Below are positions 51,421 through 60,228 of a stretch of DNA of 64,000 nt, one piece after another. The number at the start of each line of letters is the position of its first letter. Position 1 is the first letter of the stretch. A program made the translations under genes and the position numbers. The stretch comes from Streptomyces sp. NBC_00250 (GTDB lineage: Bacteria > Actinomycetota > Actinomycetes > Streptomycetales > Streptomycetaceae), in the NCBI RefSeq assembly GCF_036192275.1, contig NZ_CP108088.1:3535501-3599500 (forward strand). Direction: 5' to 3'. Below the pieces are notes generated by a model, which did not search any database, was not told the origin of the DNA, and saw nothing but the letters and a program-made list of their open reading frames with translations.

Positions 51421-52677
51421 TCAGGCCGCCGAGCCGGCCTTCCACTCCGCCCAGTTCATGTTCCAGCCGTTGAGGCCGTTGCTGGGGGAGATCGTCTTGT
51501 CCTTGGAGTTCTTGACGATCACGACGTCACCGACGATCGAGTGGTCGTAGAGCCAGGCGGCCTGCTGGTTCGGGTCGCCGGCGCCCTTGACGTCGTTCAG
51601 GCCGACGCAGCCGTGGCTGGTGTTGGCCGAGCCGAAGATCGAGTCCGGGCCCCAGTAGTTGCCGTGGATGAACGTGCCCGACGTGGACAGGCGCATGGCG
51701 TGCGGCACGTCCTTGATGTCGTACTCGCCCTTGCCGTCGTCGTCGGTGAAGCCGACGGTCGCGCCGTTCATCCGGGTCTCCTTGAACTTCTCGGAGATCA
51801 CCATCTGACCGTTGTAGGTCGGGTTGTCCGGGGAGCCGGCGGAGATCGGGATGGTCTTGATCGTCTTGCCGTCCTGGGTGACCGTCATGGTCTTGGTGGC
51901 GACGTCGACGGTGGAGACCTGGTTGCGGCCGATCTTGAAGGTGACGGTCTTCTGCTGGACGCCGAAGACACCGTCGGCGCCCTCGACGCCGTCGAGGTCG
52001 AGCTTGAGGGTCACGGTCGAGCCCTCGGTCCAGTAGTCGTCCGGACGGAAGTCGAGGCGCGTGCCGTCGAACCAGTGCCCGACGACCTCCTGGCCGCTGC
52101 TGGAGGTGACCGTGATGCCGCCCTGGACGGCCGCCTTGTCGGTGATCGCCTTGTTGAAGTTGATCGAGACCGGCATGCCGACGCCGACGGTCGAACCGTC
52201 CTCGGGCGTGAAGTTGCCGATGAAGCTGTTGGCCTTGGAGACGGTGGTGAACGAGGAGTTCTCGTGGGCCTCCAGGCCCTCCGCGTCCGCGGCGGTGGCG
52301 GCGATCTTGTAGACCGTGGCGCGCTTGAGCTGGCCGGTCGGCTTCCAGCTGAGGCCGTCGGCCGCTATCTCGCCCTTGACGGCCTCGCCCTCGGCGGAGG
52401 TCATGACGACCTCGGTGAGCTTGCCCTCGGTGACGGTGACCTTGGCGTCGTTGTTGATGGAGGCGTTCTGCGCGCCGTTCTTCGGCGAGATGGTGATCTG
52501 CGCCTTGGAGGTCTTCTGCGCGGCCGCCTCGTCGACCTGGGCCTGTGACTGCGGCGTCGCGGAGCCGGAGGCGCCCGCGCCCTTGTCCCCGTCGTTGCAC
52601 GCCGAGAGCACCAGCACGCCGCCGAGCACGGCGGCCGCGGCGGCCAGGCTCCTGCGGCGGCGCTTGCCGTCCGTCAT
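51421..52677 (-). CDS. L,D-transpeptidase lipoprotein
   Basis: The protein has 418 residues. I chose the ATG at 52677 behind GGAGAAG; an ATG 15 nt upstream is possible. Lipobox VLSAC follows an Arg-rich signal. Two Ig-like domains (about 60-250) precede a YkuD domain with FIHGNYWG and SHGCVGLND (catalytic Cys and His). It forms 3-3 cross-links in peptidoglycan, which are common in Streptomyces walls. It is exported and lipid-anchored. Confidence 0.94.
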   Translation of the reverse strand: MTDGKRRRRSLAAAAAVLGGVLVLSACNDGDKGAGASGSATPQSQAQVDEAAAQKTSKAQITISPKNGAQNASINNDAKVTVTEGKLTEVVMTSAEGEAVKGEIAADGLSWKPTGQLKRATVYKIAATAADAEGLEAHENSSFTTVSKANSFIGNFTPEDGSTVGVGMPVSINFNKAITDKAAVQGGITVTSSSGQEVVGHWFDGTRLDFRPDDYWTEGSTVTLKLDLDGVEGADGVFGVQQKTVTFKIGRNQVSTVDVATKTMTVTQDGKTIKTIPISAGSPDNPTYNGQMVISEKFKETRMNGATVGFTDDDGKGEYDIKDVPHAMRLSTSGTFIHGNYWGPDSIFGSANTSHGCVGLNDVKGAGDPNQQAAWLYDHSIVGDVVIVKNSKDKTISPSNGLNGWNMNWAEWKAGSAA

Positions 52678-52921
52678 CACACGCTTCTCCATCGTCGCCG
52701 ATTCCCTGCCAACTTCTTGTTATGAACGCCCATGACACCCCGTCCGGTTCCGAAAGCGGAGCGTTTGTGGGGAACACCACTGGCCCACGGGTGGGCCACC
52801 ACTGATCGACACGCACGTACGGTCCGTCCGGTTCCCGGGGCTTCCGGCGGGTCCCGTCGCCAGGCGCACCGCAGGCCCCGGGACGCCGTCCCGGGGCCTG
52901 CGAACAGGGCGGATACCGGTC

Positions 52922-53260
52922 TTACGACCGGTCGTCGTCTTCCTCCGCCCCATCTTCCTCGTCGACTTCCCACTCCAGCGCATCGGGGTCGTAGTCGATC
53001 TCCTCACTGCTCCAGGAGGCCTGGACCATCTCGATGCCGGGGACGTCGCGGATCAGGTCGAAGGGCTCGACGAGGTACGCGAGGGCCTCGGCGCTGTCCT
53101 CCCGCGCCGCGGCGCGGGCGGGCACCCGCTCCTCTTCCGGCATGAACTCGTCGGCATCGATCCGGGCCTCGGCGGCCTCGGTCAGCTCGGCCGGCCCGTC
53201 GATCTCCAGAACCACATCGACGCGAAGGCGTACATAGCGTGCTGTCTCAGAAGTACTCAT
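52922..53260 (-). CDS. Acidic hypothetical protein
   Basis: The protein has 112 residues from ATG 53260. It starts MSTSETARYVRLRVDVVLEIDGPAE, which suggests a beta-alpha fold, and ends in a long Glu/Asp run (EWEVDEEDGAEEDDDRS). There is no signal peptide or membrane segment. Function unknown. Confidence 0.8.
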   Translation of the reverse strand: MSTSETARYVRLRVDVVLEIDGPAELTEAAEARIDADEFMPEEERVPARAAAREDSAEALAYLVEPFDLIRDVPGIEMVQASWSSEEIDYDPDALEWEVDEEDGAEEDDDRS

Positions 53261-53371
53261 GGGTCGGAGCGTAGGCGCCCGCGGGCCCTCGGCTTTCCCA
53301 CGACCCGCTGTGTTCATTAGCATCGGCGCACCGACCAATTCGCGGTTTCCGCAAGGGGGATCGAAATTTCC

Positions 53372-53638
53372 GTGTCCGCCGCCCGACGCCCACTGATGAC
53401 CGCGACCGCCGCGGGGACACTGCTGTGCGCCCTGTGGTTCGTACCGTCCGCCAACGCCACCGACGAGCAGGGCGGGGTACGGATCGGGGTGACCCAGGAC
53501 GGTCCCGTCGCGGACGGACGTCTGGCGGAGACCGGCGGCCGGGACACCACGCCGTATCTGATCGGCGGGACGGGTTTCCTGGGCGTCGGCGCGGGTTTCG
53601 TGGCGCTGGCGATGCGCCGCCGCGACCGGACCGTCTAG
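53372..53638 (+). CDS. Tiny sortase substrate with LAETG signal
   Basis: The protein has 88 residues from GTG 53372. A signal peptide ends at about Ala-Asn-Ala (28). Only about 25 residues follow before LAETG (53-57), a hydrophobic span and MRRRDRTV. LAxTG is the signal read by class E sortases in Streptomyces. The mature wall-bound peptide would be minute, so it may be a tag, a spacer or an anchor for a partner. Confidence 0.8.
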   Translation: MSAARRPLMTATAAGTLLCALWFVPSANATDEQGGVRIGVTQDGPVADGRLAETGGRDTTPYLIGGTGFLGVGAGFVALAMRRRDRTV

Positions 53639-53735
53639 CCGCGACCGGACCGTCCGGGAGCCGACCGGCGGATCGGTCACGGCTCCGGCCGGGGATCGGC
53701 CGCCGGACAGGCCCCGGCGGCCGTGGAGAGCGCGA

Positions 53736-53767
53736 AGGGCCCGCCCCGGACTTCCGGGGCGGGCCCT
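53736..53767. terminator. Hairpin between convergent genes
   Basis: AGGGCCCGCCCCGGA (53736-53750) and its exact complement (53753-53767) lie between the LAETG gene and hutH. Confidence 0.7.
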
Positions 53768-53788
53768 CACGTCAGCTGCTGTCCCCGC

Positions 53789-55336
53789 TTACGCCAGCGG
53801 GCCGGTGACCGGCTCCACCGCGGCGAGCAGCTTGCCCTCGCGCACGAAGGTGTCGGCGGCCGCCAGGTCGGGGGCGAGGAACCGGTCCGGGCCGGGGCCC
53901 TGGACGCCGGCCGCGCGCAGGGCGTCGATGGCGGCCTGGGAGGCGGGGGCCGGGGTCAGGCCGTGGCGGAGCTCGATGCCGCGGGTCGCGGCGTACAGCT
54001 CGACGGCGATGATCCGGTTGAGGTTGCCGATCGCGGTGCGCAGCTTGCGGGCGGCGGACCAGCCCATGGAGACGTGGTCCTCCTGCATCGCGGAGGACGG
54101 GATGGAGTCGGCGGAGGCCGGAACGGCGAGCCGCTTCATCTCGCTGACCAGGGCGGCCTGCGTGTACTGGGCGATCATCAGGCCCGAGTCGACGCCGGCG
54201 TCGTCGGCGAGGAAGGGCGGCAGGCCGTGCGAGCGGTTCTTGTCGAGGAGCCGGTCGGTGCGGCGCTCGGCGATGGAGCCGAGGTCGGCGGCGGCGATCG
54301 CGAGGAAGTCGAGGACGTACGCGACGGGGGCGCCGTGGAAGTTGCCGTTGGAGCGGACCTGACCGTCGGCGAGGACCACCGGGTTGTCGACGGCGGCGGC
54401 CAGCTCGCGCTCGGCGACGAGCAGGGCGTGGGCCATGGTGTCGCGGCCGGCGCCGGCGACCTGCGGGGCGCAGCGGACCGAGTAGGCGTCCTGGACGCGG
54501 GGGGCCTCGCCGCTCTGGAAGTGACCGGTGAGCTCGGAGCCCTTGAGCACGGCAAGCATGTTGGCGGCGGAGGCCGTCTGGCCCGGGTGCGGGCGGATGG
54601 CGTGCAGCTCGGGTTCGAGGACCTTCTCGGTGCCGAGGAGGGCTTCGAGGGAGAGCGCGGCGGTGATGTCGGCCGACTTGTAGAGGGTGTCGAGGTCGGC
54701 GAGGGCCATGACCAGCATGCCGAGCATGCCGTCGGTGCCGTTGAGGAGGGCCAGGCCCTCCTTCTCCTTGAGCTCGACGGGCGCGATGCCGTGCGCGGCG
54801 AGCAGCTCGCCGGCGGGCTTCAGCTCACCGTCGGGGCCCTCGGCGTCACCCTCGCCCATGAGCGCGAGGGCGCAGTGGGAGAGCGGGGCGAGGTCGCCGG
54901 AGCAGCCGAGGGAGCCGTACTCGTGCACGACCGGGGTGATCCCGGCGTTGAGGACGTCGGCCATGGTCTGCGCGACCTCGGGGCGGACGCCGGTGTGGCC
55001 CGAGGCGACGGTCTTGAGCCGCAGGAACATCAGGGCGCGGACGACCTCGCGCTCGACGCGCGGGCCCATGCCGGCGGCGTGCGAGCGGACGATGTTGCGC
55101 TGGAGCTGGGCACGGAGCTCATGGCCGATGTGCCGGGTGGCGAGCGCGCCGAAGCCGGTGGAGACCCCGTAGACGGGCTCGGGCTTGGCGGCGAGCGCGT
55201 CGACGATGCTCCGGGCGGCGGCCAGGGCCTCCACGGCCTCGGGCGACAGCTCGACGCGGGCGCCGTGGCGGGCGACGTCGATGACGTCCTGCGGGGTCGT
55301 GCCGGACGTGCCGAGGACGACTGTCTGCATATCCAT
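53789..55336 (-). CDS. hutH: Histidine ammonia-lyase
   Basis: The protein has 515 residues from ATG 55336 behind AGGGTG. The MIO-forming tripeptide is Cys145-Ser146-Gly147 in GSLGCSGDLAPLSH; Cys instead of Ala is accepted in the family pattern. YGVSTGFGAL, RSNGNFHG and SSAMQEDHVSMGW are the other signature segments. It turns histidine into urocanate and ammonia, the first step of histidine use. The other hut genes are not in the window. Confidence 0.96.
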   Translation of the reverse strand: MDMQTVVLGTSGTTPQDVIDVARHGARVELSPEAVEALAAARSIVDALAAKPEPVYGVSTGFGALATRHIGHELRAQLQRNIVRSHAAGMGPRVEREVVRALMFLRLKTVASGHTGVRPEVAQTMADVLNAGITPVVHEYGSLGCSGDLAPLSHCALALMGEGDAEGPDGELKPAGELLAAHGIAPVELKEKEGLALLNGTDGMLGMLVMALADLDTLYKSADITAALSLEALLGTEKVLEPELHAIRPHPGQTASAANMLAVLKGSELTGHFQSGEAPRVQDAYSVRCAPQVAGAGRDTMAHALLVAERELAAAVDNPVVLADGQVRSNGNFHGAPVAYVLDFLAIAAADLGSIAERRTDRLLDKNRSHGLPPFLADDAGVDSGLMIAQYTQAALVSEMKRLAVPASADSIPSSAMQEDHVSMGWSAARKLRTAIGNLNRIIAVELYAATRGIELRHGLTPAPASQAAIDALRAAGVQGPGPDRFLAPDLAAADTFVREGKLLAAVEPVTGPLA

Positions 55337-55367
55337 ATTCAGCACCCTACGGACTGAAGACCGACAT

Positions 55368-55388
55368 GTCACTAGGTGACTTCGTCAC
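55368..55388. promoter_or_regulatory. Operator-like GTCAC/GTGAC array upstream of hutH
   Basis: GTCAC (55368), GTGAC (55376) and GTCAC (55384) alternate with 3-nt spacers, giving two overlapping palindromes 32-52 bp before the hutH start. Confidence 0.45.
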
Positions 55389-55544
55389 CGGTCGGGCGGG
55401 GGACGGACCCTTACGCATCGATCATTCCCGATGGGGCCCCAGTCTGCCGCGCGGAGGACGGCGCCCGTGATCGCCTGTGCTCGGCCCCTGCCGCGTCCTA
55501 CAGTCGGATCCGGCAGGAAGCGTGGGGGACAAGGGGGCACGTGA

Positions 55545-57740
55545 GTGGCACGCATGCTGGCCGACCGCTACGAGCTGGACCGGGTACTGGGCCGCGGCGG
55601 CATGGGGGAGGTCTGGGCCGCGCGCGACACCCGCCTGCACAGACACGTCGCGGTCAAACTGCTCCAGCAGCACATGTCCCGGGTGGACGGCGCACTCGAC
55701 CTGTTCTTCCGCGAGGCGAGGACCGCGGGAGGACTGAATCATCCGGGTGTCGTGACGGTGTACGACCTGGGCCAGGACACCGACGGAACCCTGTTCCTCG
55801 TGATGGAGCTGGTGAAGGGCAAGGACCTGCGGTCGGTCCTGACCGACGACGGGACGCCGACGCTCGACGTCGCGCTGGAATGCGCGATACAGACGGCCGA
55901 CGCACTGGTGGCCGCGCACGCGGCCGGGGTCGTCCACCGCGACCTGAAGCCGGAGAACCTCATGGTGACGCCCTCGGGGACGGTGAAGATCCTCGACTTC
56001 GGCATCGCCCGCTACCTGTCGACGGCCACGACGGCCAGCCGGGTGGTCGGCACACCCGCCTACATGCCACCGGAACGCCTGCAGGGCAAGGTCGGCGACG
56101 GGCGCGGGGATCTGTACTCCCTCGGATGCGTGCTGTACGAACTGGTCACGGGGCAGCCTCCGTTCGGGTTACTGGAGGTGGGCGCGATGGCGTTCGCCCA
56201 CGTGTACACCCCACCCCAGCCCCCCAGCACCCACCGGGACGGGATACCCCCCGCGCTGGACGACCTCCTGTCGGCCCTGCTCGCCAAGGACCCCGACCGA
56301 CGCCCCACCACCGCAAGCCAGGCCCGCGACCGACTGAGCGCCGTACTGAGTGAACTTCGGGGCGGGGCGGGACCGACCCCGACGGTCGAGGAACCGGAGA
56401 AGCCGACTCCCACGGTCGAGGACCCGCTGCGCACGCGTACGGAGCACGCGCGTTCCGTGTCCGACACGAAGGACTTCCAGGAGGCCGCGCGACTGTTCGC
56501 CGACCTGGGCACCGAATGCGCACACACGCTCGGGCCGGACCACCCGGACACCCTGGCCCGACGCCGCGACCACGCGTGGAACGTCGGCCGGACCGGGAAC
56601 CACGCGGAGGCCGTCCGCCTCTACAACGAGTTCATCGACCGGTACGCACGCGTGTGCGGCCCCGACGACCCCGGAGTGCTGCGGGCGTGCGGCGACCACG
56701 CCTGGAACGTGGGGCAGAGCGGAGACCACGCCAAAGCGGCCCGGATGCAGGCAGTGCTCATCAAGGACCGCACTCGGGTCCTCGGCGCGGAACATCCCGA
56801 CACGCTGTACAGCCGGCACAACCATGCCTGGAACATCGGACAGGCAGGTGACCACGCCGAAGCCGTACGCCTCTACGGCGCGTTCGTCTACACCTATGTC
56901 AGGGTTCTCGGCACGGCCGACACCGACGTCCTGGCAGCACGGCACAACCATGCCTGGAACGTGAGCGAGACGGGCGACCACGCCACAGCGGTTCGCCTCT
57001 ACGAGGAGTTCATCGACGTCTACGAACGCGTCCTCGGCCCCGACAACTCACAGGTGCTGTCGGCTCGTTACCAGCACGCCCGGAGCATCGGCATCGCGAG
57101 CGACCCCGCCAGGGCGGCCAGAATGCAGACCGAACTCATCAAGGACCGCACCGGCGTGCTGGGCCCTCACCACCCCGACACGCTGGCCACCCGGCACAAC
57201 CACGCCTGGAACACCGGAATGTCCGGCGAACACGCCACGGCGGTCCGCCTCTACGACGAGTTCATCCACGTCTACGCCCAGACCCTGGGGCAGGACGACG
57301 CCGAAGTCCTGTCCGCCCGGCACAACCAGGCTTGGAACGCCGGCCGGAGCGGCGACCACGCCAAGGCGGCGCGATTGCTGGCCGGACTCATCAAGGACCG
57401 GACCCGGATCCTCGGCGCCGACGCCCCCGACACGCTGGAAACGCGGCACGTCCATGCCTGGAACGTCGGCGAGACGGGCAAACACGCCAAGGCCGCCCGT
57501 CTCTTCGACGGATTCATCGACACGTACACCCGGGTCCTGGGGCCGGAGGACACCCGAGTCCTGGGAGCACGGCACAGCCACGCCTGGTACGTCGCCAGCA
57601 CGGGCGCCCACGCCAGAGCCGCCCGCCTCTACGACGAGTTCATCGACACCTACGCCCGGATCCTCGGCGCGGACGACGTCGATGTCCTGAAAGCGCGGCA
57701 GACCCATGCCTGGCTGAAGCAACAGCTCGGTTACGCGTGA
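55545..57740 (+). CDS. Soluble Ser/Thr protein kinase with ten 42-residue TPR-like repeats
   Basis: The protein has 731 residues from GTG 55545 behind AAGGGGG. The kinase domain (about 8-270) has GRGGMGEVWAA, VAVKLL (Lys38), HRDLKPEN, LDFGIARY and GTPAYMPPE, and looks active. There is no membrane helix. A Pro/Thr linker leads to ten repeats of 42 residues (310-729). Type A repeats carry LIKDRTRVLG and PDTL; type B carry EFIDxYxRVLG; most end in HAWN. The order is ABABB twice. Such repeats usually bind partner proteins, so the kinase may be recruited to or regulated by a complex. Confidence 0.93.
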   Translation: MARMLADRYELDRVLGRGGMGEVWAARDTRLHRHVAVKLLQQHMSRVDGALDLFFREARTAGGLNHPGVVTVYDLGQDTDGTLFLVMELVKGKDLRSVLTDDGTPTLDVALECAIQTADALVAAHAAGVVHRDLKPENLMVTPSGTVKILDFGIARYLSTATTASRVVGTPAYMPPERLQGKVGDGRGDLYSLGCVLYELVTGQPPFGLLEVGAMAFAHVYTPPQPPSTHRDGIPPALDDLLSALLAKDPDRRPTTASQARDRLSAVLSELRGGAGPTPTVEEPEKPTPTVEDPLRTRTEHARSVSDTKDFQEAARLFADLGTECAHTLGPDHPDTLARRRDHAWNVGRTGNHAEAVRLYNEFIDRYARVCGPDDPGVLRACGDHAWNVGQSGDHAKAARMQAVLIKDRTRVLGAEHPDTLYSRHNHAWNIGQAGDHAEAVRLYGAFVYTYVRVLGTADTDVLAARHNHAWNVSETGDHATAVRLYEEFIDVYERVLGPDNSQVLSARYQHARSIGIASDPARAARMQTELIKDRTGVLGPHHPDTLATRHNHAWNTGMSGEHATAVRLYDEFIHVYAQTLGQDDAEVLSARHNQAWNAGRSGDHAKAARLLAGLIKDRTRILGADAPDTLETRHVHAWNVGETGKHAKAARLFDGFIDTYTRVLGPEDTRVLGARHSHAWYVASTGAHARAARLYDEFIDTYARILGADDVDVLKARQTHAWLKQQLGYA

Positions 57741-57800
57741 GGCTCGGGCTTGGGGCCTGGGGTTCTTGGGGTGGGCCGGGTTCGTGGGCTTCTGGTGGGA

Positions 57801-58616
57801 CCGCCCTCTTTCCGAGAGTCGCTCCTTCCGGCGGTGCGTCAAGGGCGCTCCCTGCGGTCGCGTCGCTGCGCGATGGCCTTCGGCCACCCTTGACCCACCG
57901 CCTCCAGGAGCGAAAGACCTCTCGGAGGGCGGTCCGGGGGGCGGGGTCACCGCCGGGCCCCGGGCGGTATCCGGGGATTGCGTGCGTCTGACGGCCGGTG
58001 GGTGGGGGCTTGGTTCGCGGCAGGGTTGGGTGGGCGCCCTTCCCGCCGGTTGGGGGTGCGCTGCCGTGCGATGGGGCAGTCGGGCTCGGCTCAGCGGCCG
58101 ATGGAAGTCCATGGGCTGGGCTTCAGGCCCCGCTGGTCGCTCCCGGCGGGTGGGGGGAGTGGAAACCCTGCATTACTCCGAGTAGCACGTCTCGGATTGA
58201 GGCCCAAAGGGGGCACTTCGCCCATTCCGGGCGATGAAACTGCAAGAAACTCTCGCCAGCCGCTCCCGCCACCCACGAACACAGACCAGCGGGGCCTGAA
58301 GCCCGACCACCCACCGACCGCAACCCGCTGAGCCAAGCCCGACCGCCCCATCGCACGGCCGCGCACCCCCGACCGGCCGGAAGGGCACGCACCCAGCCCC
58401 GCCGCGAACCGAGCCCCCACCCACCGGCCGCCAGACGCACACACCGACCCCGGACACTGCCCGGGGCTCTGCGTAGGCCTCGCCCCCCGGTCGCCCTCCG
58501 AGTGTGAAAAGGCGGCCTCCGCCGCCGGGTCAAGGGTGGGCGCAGCCCATCGCGCAGCGACGCCGGAGGCGCCCTTGACGCGGTGGTGGAGGCCGCCACA
58601 CTCGGAAAGAGGGCGG
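57801..58616. repeat. Large nested inverted repeat between convergent genes
   Basis: Arms 57801-58162 and 58258-58616 are imperfect inverted copies (for example CCGCCCTCTTTCCGAG matches 58601-58616, and CTTCAGGCCCCGCTGGTC is shared near the inner ends). The outer 130-145 bp of each arm is itself a palindrome (GTCAAGGG with CCCTTGAC, and CTCTTTCCGAG with CTCGGAGGG). A spacer of about 95 bp separates the arms. Short reading frames here mirror each other and are not genes. No transposase is present. Confidence 0.85.
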
Positions 58617-58632
58617 CCGCACCCGCACCTCA

Positions 58633-59040
58633 TCAGAACCCCCCACCCCCTGAACCCTCCCCGATCACCCCCCGCGCCCGACCCCAGATCGCCGCCGGTT
58701 CGAACCTCGCCGCCTCCCAGCCGGTCGAGGTCAAAGCACCCCTCCCCCGGTACGCGCGCATGATCGCGACGTGTGGCGGCCACGTGACGAAGGCACGGAG
58801 GGCCGCCTCGTCGCGCCAGACGGCCACCGCGCCGCAGCGGCGCGCCAGCGGTTGCGCCCACAGCCACATCCCGTACGCCCCTTCGAGGGCCGGCCAGTCC
58901 GCCGCGAGCCTTCGGGCCGCGCGGTGGACGCCCGGCAGGTCCCTGCGCCGGTCGAGGCGGAAGTCGGTGACGCTGACCAGCACCGGCCGGCCGCCGCCCC
59001 GCCCCTCGTACGAGCCCGGCGTCCAGGGCGACCTCAGCAC
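58633..59040 (-). CDS. Small alpha/beta-barrel-like hypothetical protein
   Basis: The protein has 135 residues from GTG 59040, overlapping the previous gene by 7 bp. VSVTDFRLDRRRDLPGVHRAARRLAADWPALEGAYGMWLW and AVAVWRDEAALRAFVTWPPHVAIMRAYRGRG resemble DUF3291 or monooxygenase-like dimeric barrels. Substrate is unknown. Its tail is Gly-rich and ends at the border of the inverted repeat. Confidence 0.78.
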   Translation of the reverse strand: MLRSPWTPGSYEGRGGGRPVLVSVTDFRLDRRRDLPGVHRAARRLAADWPALEGAYGMWLWAQPLARRCGAVAVWRDEAALRAFVTWPPHVAIMRAYRGRGALTSTGWEAARFEPAAIWGRARGVIGEGSGGGGF

Positions 59041-59663
59041 GGGCGCCAGCCCGCCCGGCGGCCCAGGACGGCGAGGATGCGGTCCAGCGGGTCCGCCCCC
59101 TCAGCCGGCGGCAGCTCCGGCCCGAAGGGGCCGCCCGGGGCCTTACGCGCCTCGCCGCCCGGAACCGCTTCGGCGATCGGCAGGGCCACGGCGAGGACGT
59201 CCGGCTCCGGCACGTACGGGAGGTCGAGGCTGCGAGCGACGTCCCAGCCGTGCACCACGTAGTCGATGAGGTGGAAGCCGACGGCGCGCTCGGCCCTGAG
59301 CGTCCGGTCCCGGCTGAACTCTGGCAGGTCGAAGGCCCTGTCCGGGCCGTCCACCGCCGCGAAGGCGGCGACGACCCGCTCGGCCGCCTCGCCGTACCGC
59401 GCGAGCGCGTCCCCGTCCGCCGGGCGGACCTCCCAGTGCGCCGGGTCCCCACCGTCGCCGCGCGCGGCGGCCGCGAACCCGTGGTGCTGGGCCGTCATGT
59501 GGGCGAGCAGATCGGCCAGGGTCCACGCCGCGCACGGGGTCGGCCGGGCCAGATCCGCCGGGGCGATCCGGTGCACGAGGGTCGCGCTGTCCCGGATCAC
59601 GCGTGCGTGGAGGTCCCGGAGCCGGTCGAAGTCCACGGGGTCCGGAGACCCCTTCACATTCAT
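59034..59663 (-). CDS. Mycothiol-dependent-isomerase/DinB-like protein (TIGR03086)
   Basis: The protein has 209 residues. I chose ATG 59663, which has better spacing from AAGCGG than the ATG at 59669. LVHRIAPADLARPTPCAAWTLADLLAHMTAQHHGFA and HLIDYVVHGWDVARSL give the His residues of the DinB-like metal site in the TIGR03086 family. These proteins may use mycothiol. It is divergent from a MarR gene. Confidence 0.88.
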   Translation of the reverse strand: MNVKGSPDPVDFDRLRDLHARVIRDSATLVHRIAPADLARPTPCAAWTLADLLAHMTAQHHGFAAAARGDGGDPAHWEVRPADGDALARYGEAAERVVAAFAAVDGPDRAFDLPEFSRDRTLRAERAVGFHLIDYVVHGWDVARSLDLPYVPEPDVLAVALPIAEAVPGGEARKAPGGPFGPELPPAEGADPLDRILAVLGRRAGWRPC

Positions 59664-59690
59664 AGGCATCCGCTTACGATCTGCGCGTGC

Positions 59691-59704
59691 TTATCAATTG
59701 TCAA
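59691..59704. promoter_or_regulatory. MarR-type operator candidate
   Basis: TTATCAATTGTCAA is a near palindrome centred on CAATTG between the two divergent genes, 27 bp from one start and 17 bp from the other. Confidence 0.45.
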
Positions 59705-59721
59705 CGGGTATTTTCGTGGCC

Positions 59722-60228
59722 ATGGCCGAGAACACCGCAGCGGACGCATCGACCGCAGCCACCCCAGCCACCGCGACCCCGGGCAGCCCCTCCCACCCCT
59801 CCGACCCCCCTCGCCCCGACCTCGCCGCCATGGTCGTCCCGCTCGGCCGCACCCTGATGGCCGCCGAGCAGCCGATCCTCGACGCCCACGGTCTGACCAT
59901 GTGGGGGTACGTGGTCCTCCTCCACCTCGACGAGAAGCCCATCCGCACCCAGGCCGCGCTGGCCGAGGCCGTCCGGGCGGACAAGACGCGGATCATCCCC
60001 GTCCTCGACGACCTGGAGGCACGCGGACTGCTGCGCCGGCAGCCTGACCCCGAGGACCGCCGGGCGCGGCTTCTCTCCCTCACCGCCGAGGGCCGCCACC
60101 TGCGCGACGCCACGCAGGCCGCGATCCAGGAGGGCGAGGAACACCTGCTCGCCCGACTGCCGGCGGCCGACCGCGAGGGCTTCCTCCGGGGCCTGCGCAC
60201 CCTGCACGACCTCTCCGGGCAGCCCTAA
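59722..60228 (+). CDS. MarR-family regulator
   Basis: The protein has 168 residues from ATG 59722 (a GTG 6 nt upstream is possible). An Ala/Thr/Pro leader (about 1-33) precedes a winged helix with TQAALAEAVRADKTRIIPVLDDLEARGLLRRQPDPEDRRARLLSLTAEG. It is divergent from the TIGR03086 gene and very likely controls it. Its stop overlaps the convergent GGDEF gene's stop by 4 bp. Confidence 0.92.
   Translation: MAENTAADASTAATPATATPGSPSHPSDPPRPDLAAMVVPLGRTLMAAEQPILDAHGLTMWGYVVLLHLDEKPIRTQAALAEAVRADKTRIIPVLDDLEARGLLRRQPDPEDRRARLLSLTAEGRHLRDATQAAIQEGEEHLLARLPAADREGFLRGLRTLHDLSGQP

Noticed and set aside
57978..58763. Short frames on both strands in the inverted repeat
   Set aside because: They mirror each other across the palindrome, have no ribosome-binding sites and end within the repeat.
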